Positions 60,425 to 64,000 of a stretch of DNA of 64,000 bases are shown in pieces. This DNA is from Sphaerisporangium viridialbum (lineage in GTDB: Bacteria; Actinomycetota; Actinomycetes; Streptosporangiales; Streptosporangiaceae): NCBI RefSeq assembly GCF_049674955.1, contig NZ_CP187232.1:3348001-3412000 (forward strand), given 5' to 3'. The notes below the pieces were generated by a model. The model saw only the letters and a program-made list of their open reading frames with translations. It was not told the origin of the DNA and ran no database searches. Every line of letters begins with the position of its first letter. Position 1 is the stretch's first letter. The position numbers and the translations under genes were made by a program.

Positions 60425-61621
60425 ATGACCAAGGCAATGCCCGATCCCGTCACCCTTCCGATGTCGCGGGCGAACCCCGTCGACCCGCCGGATGACCTGC
60501 GCAGGTGGCGCGAGGAAGGCCCGATCAGGCCGATGCTCTACGCCGACGGCCATGTGGGGTGGCTGGCGACGCGGTACGAGACCGTGCGCGCGGTGCTCGC
60601 CGACCCACGCTTCAGCACGCGCATCGAGTTCATGCACCCGCCGATCGGCGACCGGCTGAGGCAGGCCGCGCTCAGGAAGCGTCCCGGGTTCTTCCTGCGC
60701 GAGGACCCGCCCGAGCACACGCGCTTCCGCAAGCTGCTCACCGGCCAGTTCACCGTCCGCCGCATGAAGCAGCTGGAGCCGAGGATCGAGAAGATCACCT
60801 CCGACCGGCTGGACGCGATGGAGAAGGCCGGCTCGCCCGCCGACCTGGTGGAGCTGTTCGCGCTGCCGATCCCGTCCCTGGTGATCTGCGAGCTGCTGGG
60901 CGTGCCGTACGCCGACCACGCCCGGTTCCAGCGCGACTCCGCCAAGCTGCTGAACCTCGGCTCGAGGCCTGAGCAGGTGCGCGAAGCGCTCGACGGCCTG
61001 ATGGAGTACCTTCACGACCTGGTGGTCAGCAAGCGCACCGAACCGGACGACGCCCTGATCAGCGGGCTGGTCGCCACCGGGCAGCTCAACGACGAGGAGA
61101 TCACCGGCGTGGCGGTGCTCCTGCTCATCGCGGGCCACGAGACCACGGCCAACATGCTGGCCCTCGGCACGTACACGCTGCTGAACAACCCCGACCAGCT
61201 CGCCGCGCTGCGCGGGGACCCGTCGCTGGCCGAGAGCGCGGTCGAGGAGCTGCTGAGATTTCTGACGATCGTCCACATCGGCCCGGTTCGCACGGCGCTG
61301 GAGGACGTCGAGCTGGACGGCCATACGATCAAGGCCGGCGAGGCGGTGACGCTGTCGCTGAGCGCGGCCAACCGTGATCCCGAACGCTTCGACGCCCCCG
61401 ATAAGCTGGACATCACACGTCAGGCCACGGGCCACGTCTCGTTCGGCCACGGCATCCACCAGTGTCTCGGTCAGCAGCTCGCCCGCATCGAGATGCGCAT
61501 CGGATACCCGGCCCTGCTGCGGCGCTTCCCGGACCTGCGCCTCGCCATACCGAGCGAGGAGGTCTCGATGCGTTCCGACATGGCTATCTACGGCGTTCAC
61601 CGGTTGCCGGTCGCCTGGTAG
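60425..61621 (+). CDS. Cytochrome P450
   Basis: A 398-residue soluble bacterial P450 (CYP105/107-like by pattern). The oxygen-activation motif is LLLIAGHETTANML near residue 236, the ExxR motif EELLRF near 275, and the haem ligand Cys347 in FGHGIHQCLGQQLAR. ATG 60425 has GAGGAG six bases before it. A 3Fe-4S-type ferredoxin gene follows after 15 bp. Probably repressed by the divergent TetR protein. The substrate cannot be told. Confidence 0.96.
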   Translation: MTKAMPDPVTLPMSRANPVDPPDDLRRWREEGPIRPMLYADGHVGWLATRYETVRAVLADPRFSTRIEFMHPPIGDRLRQAALRKRPGFFLREDPPEHTRFRKLLTGQFTVRRMKQLEPRIEKITSDRLDAMEKAGSPADLVELFALPIPSLVICELLGVPYADHARFQRDSAKLLNLGSRPEQVREALDGLMEYLHDLVVSKRTEPDDALISGLVATGQLNDEEITGVAVLLLIAGHETTANMLALGTYTLLNNPDQLAALRGDPSLAESAVEELLRFLTIVHIGPVRTALEDVELDGHTIKAGEAVTLSLSAANRDPERFDAPDKLDITRQATGHVSFGHGIHQCLGQQLARIEMRIGYPALLRRFPDLRLAIPSEEVSMRSDMAIYGVHRLPVAW

Positions 61622-61636
61622 GAGGTTTCCCAACTC

Positions 61637-61828
61637 ATGCGGATAAAAGCGGATACCGATGTCTGCATCGGAGCCGGGATGTGCGTGCTGACGGCTCCGG
61701 AGGTGTTCGACCAGAGCGAGGAGGACGGCACCGTGCTGCTGCTGGAGGAGGAACCGGCCGCCGCACAGGAGGCGGGCGTCCGCCGCGCGGTGCAGGTGTG
61801 CCCGTCCGGAGCACTGTCCATCTCCTGA
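61637..61828 (+). CDS. Small 3Fe-4S-type ferredoxin
   Basis: A 63-residue ferredoxin that would feed electrons to the P450 just upstream. Cluster ligands are Cys10 and Cys16 (DVCIGAGMC) and the Cys in VQVCPSGAL. The central Cys of a 4Fe-4S type is replaced by Gly/Ala, which points to a 3Fe-4S cluster. AGGAGG lies ten bases before the ATG. Confidence 0.95.
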   Translation: MRIKADTDVCIGAGMCVLTAPEVFDQSEEDGTVLLLEEEPAAAQEAGVRRAVQVCPSGALSIS

Positions 61829-61832
61829 GCGT

Positions 61833-61868
61833 CCGCCGTCCCGCGCGGGGCCGCGCCGCTCACGGCGG
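61833..61868. terminator. Hairpin between convergent ferredoxin and lipoprotein genes
   Basis: Arms CCGCCGT (61833-61839) and ACGGCGG (61862-61868) with an inner GC-rich hairpin CGCGGGGCCGCG. It lies in the 54-bp gap between the stops. Confidence 0.5.
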
Positions 61869-61882
61869 CCCGGCTCCGCGCG

Positions 61883-62338
61883 TCACGGCATCGGCATCGT
61901 GTGCTCTCCCGGCGGCATGGAATGCCCCTGCGGCATCGGCTCGCCGGACGGCATCACGTGCCCGCCCATCCTCACGCTGCCGCCGAGGGTCGCGCGGAAG
62001 GACTCCAGCATCTCCTCGGTGTTGCCGAGCACGATCCAGCGCGTGCCGATGAGGTACGCGCCGCCGTAGCTCAGCGCGTCGTCCAGCCACTCCTGCTTGC
62101 CCTTCTCCGTCGCGAAGGTCGTGACGGAGTACTGGCCCTTCGACGTCCTGCACACGCCCTGGCGCAGCTCGTCGGCCTCCACCTGCATCTGGGGCTCGGC
62201 GCAGCCGGTCCTGGCCGCGATCTCCTCGACGGTGGCAGGGCCGCCGGTCGCGCCCCGCGCGGTGCCGCAGCCGCCGAGGGCCGCGACGGCAAAGGCGGCG
62301 CCGAGCAGCACGGCCGTACGCCTGGCGCGGCCCGTCAC
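61883..62338 (-). CDS. Lipoprotein with Met/His-rich C-terminus, paralogue of its neighbour
   Basis: A 151-residue exported lipoprotein (lipobox VAALGGC). The core TGCAEPQMQVEADELRQGVCRTSKGQYSVTTFATEKGKQEWLDDA is clearly related to the gene upstream. After the shared domain it carries an extra tail rich in Met, His and Pro (HVMPSGEPMPQGHSMPPGEH), which resembles copper- or silver-binding sequences. The GTG overlaps the neighbour's TGA as GTGA. The family is not known to me. Confidence 0.75.
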   Translation of the reverse strand: MTGRARRTAVLLGAAFAVAALGGCGTARGATGGPATVEEIAARTGCAEPQMQVEADELRQGVCRTSKGQYSVTTFATEKGKQEWLDDALSYGGAYLIGTRWIVLGNTEEMLESFRATLGGSVRMGGHVMPSGEPMPQGHSMPPGEHTMPMP

Positions 62339-62769
62339 GGCGCGGTCGTCTCGATGTTGCCGCCGATCTTCTCGCTGAAGGACTGCAGCACCCCCGGGTC
62401 GTTGCCCGCGATGACCCACCGCGTGCCGACCAGGTAGTTGCCGCCCCACTTCTTCGCCTCCTCCAGCCACTCGGCCTTGCCCTTGTCGGTGGAGAACGTC
62501 GTGACCGTGTACTGGCCCTTGTCGGTCTTGCACACGCCCTGTCGTAGCTCCTCCGCGTCGGTCTGGACCTGGGGTTTGGCGCATCCGGTCCTGGTGGCGA
62601 GCTGCTTGAGGGTGGCAGGGGGGCCCGGGTTGGCCGCCGCGGCGCCGCCCGCCGCCGCGAGGGAGGGATCGTCCGAGGCCGCGCCGCCACCGCATCCCGT
62701 GACGAGCGCGAGGGCGAGGACGGAACCGAGAAGGGCGGTCGCGCGTGTGGTGAGGCTTGGGCGTCCCAT
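62335..62769 (-). CDS. Lipoprotein, paralogue of the downstream gene
   Basis: A 144-residue lipoprotein with lipobox LALVTGC. The core TGCAKPQVQTDAEELRQGVCKTDKGQYTVTTFSTDKGKAEWLEEA has two Cys that may form a disulfide. ATG 62769 is used. A perfect-type ECF promoter (62841-62814, minus strand) stands 45 bp upstream, so the pair probably belongs to the SigL-like regulon. Function unknown. Confidence 0.75.
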   Translation of the reverse strand: MGRPSLTTRATALLGSVLALALVTGCGGGAASDDPSLAAAGGAAAANPGPPATLKQLATRTGCAKPQVQTDAEELRQGVCKTDKGQYTVTTFSTDKGKAEWLEEAKKWGGNYLVGTRWVIAGNDPGVLQSFSEKIGGNIETTAP

Positions 62770-62813
62770 GGCAGATCTCCGATCCAGTGTGCCTGCAGAA
62801 GTCACCGTCAGCG

Positions 62814-62841
62814 GGTACGCGGGGCGCGCCGGTTCGGTTCA
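62814..62841 (-). promoter_or_regulatory. ECF-type promoter of the lipoprotein pair
   Basis: Minus strand TGAACC (62841-62836), 16-bp spacer, CGTACC (62819-62814). Same boxes and spacing as the promoter before the DUF4142 gene. Confidence 0.65.
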
Positions 62842-62888
62842 GCGTGTCACGCATGAGTCAGGGGTCGGCAAAAGTTTTCCAGGATGGT

Positions 62889-62916
62889 CGAACCCTTCCG
62901 GTCCTCGCCGCGTACC
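62889..62916 (+). promoter_or_regulatory. ECF-type promoter of the DUF1996 gene
   Basis: CGAACC (62889-62894), 16-bp spacer, CGTACC (62911-62916), followed by CTC as at 51957. It reads toward the gene starting at 62976. Confidence 0.65.
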
Positions 62917-62975
62917 TCGTGACGATGGGGCACCAACCAATGCCGCCATGAGCACGTACTCCGGGAGGAGTTCGA

Positions 62976-64000
62976 ATGATCCGAATCCAGCAGAGACGGC
63001 GGTTCAGGCCCGTCCTGAGCGTCCTTGCCCTGGGTGGGGCGGGGGTCGGCCTCGTCGTGGCGAGCCTGGCCCCGGCTGGGCAGGCGGTCGGCGCGGACGG
63101 GTCGCCGTCGGCCCTCACCGTCAGCGCCGCCTACAGCCTTGTGAGCACGGCCGTGAGCACCGGCGCGCCCGAAGCAGGACAGAACGGCGAGAGCCCCGCC
63201 GCCGCTCCCTCTGAGTCTCCATCCGAGTCTCCGAGCGCCTCTGACGACCCGGCTCCGTCCGAGGACCCGAGCGCGACCGGCGACCCCGCCGCCTCAGAGT
63301 CGCCCAGCGCCCTTTCGAGGACGGGCAACGCCGTACGCACGGTGAGCTGCCCGTCGGTGGCCGACAGGCTGACCGACGTCCCCGCCGCCGCCCAGGCGGA
63401 GGTGAAGCGGAACCTCGCGACGATCGACCGGCAGATCGCCCAGGCCGACCAGCGCCTGGCCAGGATCGGCGCCCGCGCGAGCAACAGCCTGATCCGCAAC
63501 GCGGTGCTCAACCCGCTGCGGCTCCAGCGCTCGTTCACGATCAACCGCATCGCGACCGCCGTGCGGCGCGCCGGCGCCCGGGCGGACCTGCGCAACCTGA
63601 CGTCGTGCACGGTGCGGAACGGTGCGGGCGGCGGGCAGTCCCCGTCTCCGAGCCCGACGGCGACCGGTGACCCCGGCGACCCCTCCGCCTCACCGTCGCC
63701 GAGCGACACCGCGAACCCCACGGCCGACCCCACCGCGAGCCCGACCGGCTCGGGTTCGGCCTCTCCCTCACCGAGCGCCACGGCGACCGGCGGCGCGACG
63801 GGCCCCTCGCCCGACGACTTCGTGGACATCCGCACCGTCCAGCCCAACGCCGACAGGCCACGCAACCAGCAGGGGGCGTCGAGGGGCACCTTCGTCTCCC
63901 GTTGCGGGCGCAACGAGGACGGCCACCACAACTCCGACAACGTGATCGTCGCGCCGGGAGTGACCAACGGCGCCCACCACGTCCACGACTACGTGGGCAA
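62976..64000 (+). CDS. Secreted DUF1996 protein, N-terminal part
   Basis: The frame is open from ATG 62976, with GGGAGGAG seven bases upstream, to the window end (341 codons seen). A twin-Arg-like basic N-terminus and hydrophobic signal (RPVLSVLALGGAGVGLVVASLAPAGQA) lead into two Ser/Pro/Asp-rich linkers that flank a helical segment with two Cys. The last visible part, FVSRCGRNEDGHHNSDNVIVAPGVTNGAHHVHDYVGN, is the start of the DUF1996 domain. Function of the family is unknown; secretion and the ECF promoter suggest an envelope role. Confidence 0.85.
   Translation, partial: MIRIQQRRRFRPVLSVLALGGAGVGLVVASLAPAGQAVGADGSPSALTVSAAYSLVSTAVSTGAPEAGQNGESPAAAPSESPSESPSASDDPAPSEDPSATGDPAASESPSALSRTGNAVRTVSCPSVADRLTDVPAAAQAEVKRNLATIDRQIAQADQRLARIGARASNSLIRNAVLNPLRLQRSFTINRIATAVRRAGARADLRNLTSCTVRNGAGGGQSPSPSPTATGDPGDPSASPSPSDTANPTADPTASPTGSGSASPSPSATATGGATGPSPDDFVDIRTVQPNADRPRNQQGASRGTFVSRCGRNEDGHHNSDNVIVAPGVTNGAHHVHDYVG

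Overview
The window is 64 kb of chromosome from a high-GC Gram-positive actinobacterium, most likely a filamentous one of the Streptosporangiaceae type (an inference; there is no rRNA to prove it). The evidence is the very high GC at third codon positions, frequent GTG/TTG starts, ATGA/GTGA stop-start overlaps, a whiJ/abaA-like ATPase/XRE/DUF397 cluster, a B12 riboswitch in front of a class I ribonucleotide reductase, GlgA/GlgC of actinobacterial type, and sugar ABC operons without their own ATPase. I saw no tRNA, rRNA or CRISPR.

Layout. 1-8.1 kb: the end of glmS, a pirin, a divergent flavodoxin/LuxR-type pair with a palindromic operator between them, and a MarR gene divergent from a large MFS-transporter/FAD-oxidase fusion. 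8.3-16.3 kb: a LacI-controlled glycoside uptake and degradation operon (repressor, lipoprotein, two permeases, secreted glucoamylase-like protein, GH39 enzyme) with twin LacI operators. 16.3-24.3 kb: an accessory island bounded by two copies of a dispersed ~180-bp repeat. It holds the whiJ-like cluster, a YdjC deacetylase, a DUF3846 gene, three decayed copies of one tyrosine-recombinase family, an ATPase remnant and, just outside the right repeat, an intact IS5-family element. 24.4-26.7 kb: a NarL-type two-component system whose kinase and regulator genes are separated by eight 32-bp units, each an ATG-to-ATGA coupled 11-codon mini-ORF. This is the most unusual structure in the window.

26.7-47 kb is mostly housekeeping or conserved: polyprenyl synthase plus membrane protein, SNF2 helicase, TctC-like lipoprotein, B12 riboswitch-nrdAB, MscS channel, pentapeptide-like membrane protein, glgC/glgA, a DUF4232 lipoprotein, PgeF-like protein, acyltransferase, and a second two-component pair.

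47-64 kb: a GNAT enzyme; a cytochrome-b-like/NuoF-ferredoxin redox pair; a SigL-like ECF sigma factor with its anti-sigma factor; a GMC oxidoreductase/hydrolase operon beside a LAL regulator; a TetR/P450/ferredoxin set; two paralogous lipoproteins; and the start of a DUF1996 protein. The same ECF promoter pattern (GAACC, 16 bp, CGTACC) stands before the DUF4142 gene, the lipoprotein pair and the DUF1996 gene. This suggests one cell-envelope sigma regulon spread over 12 kb. A recurring theme is short tandem duplication at gene boundaries and inside linkers (25.65, 26.56, 29.7, 42.69, 43.74 and 51.0 kb).
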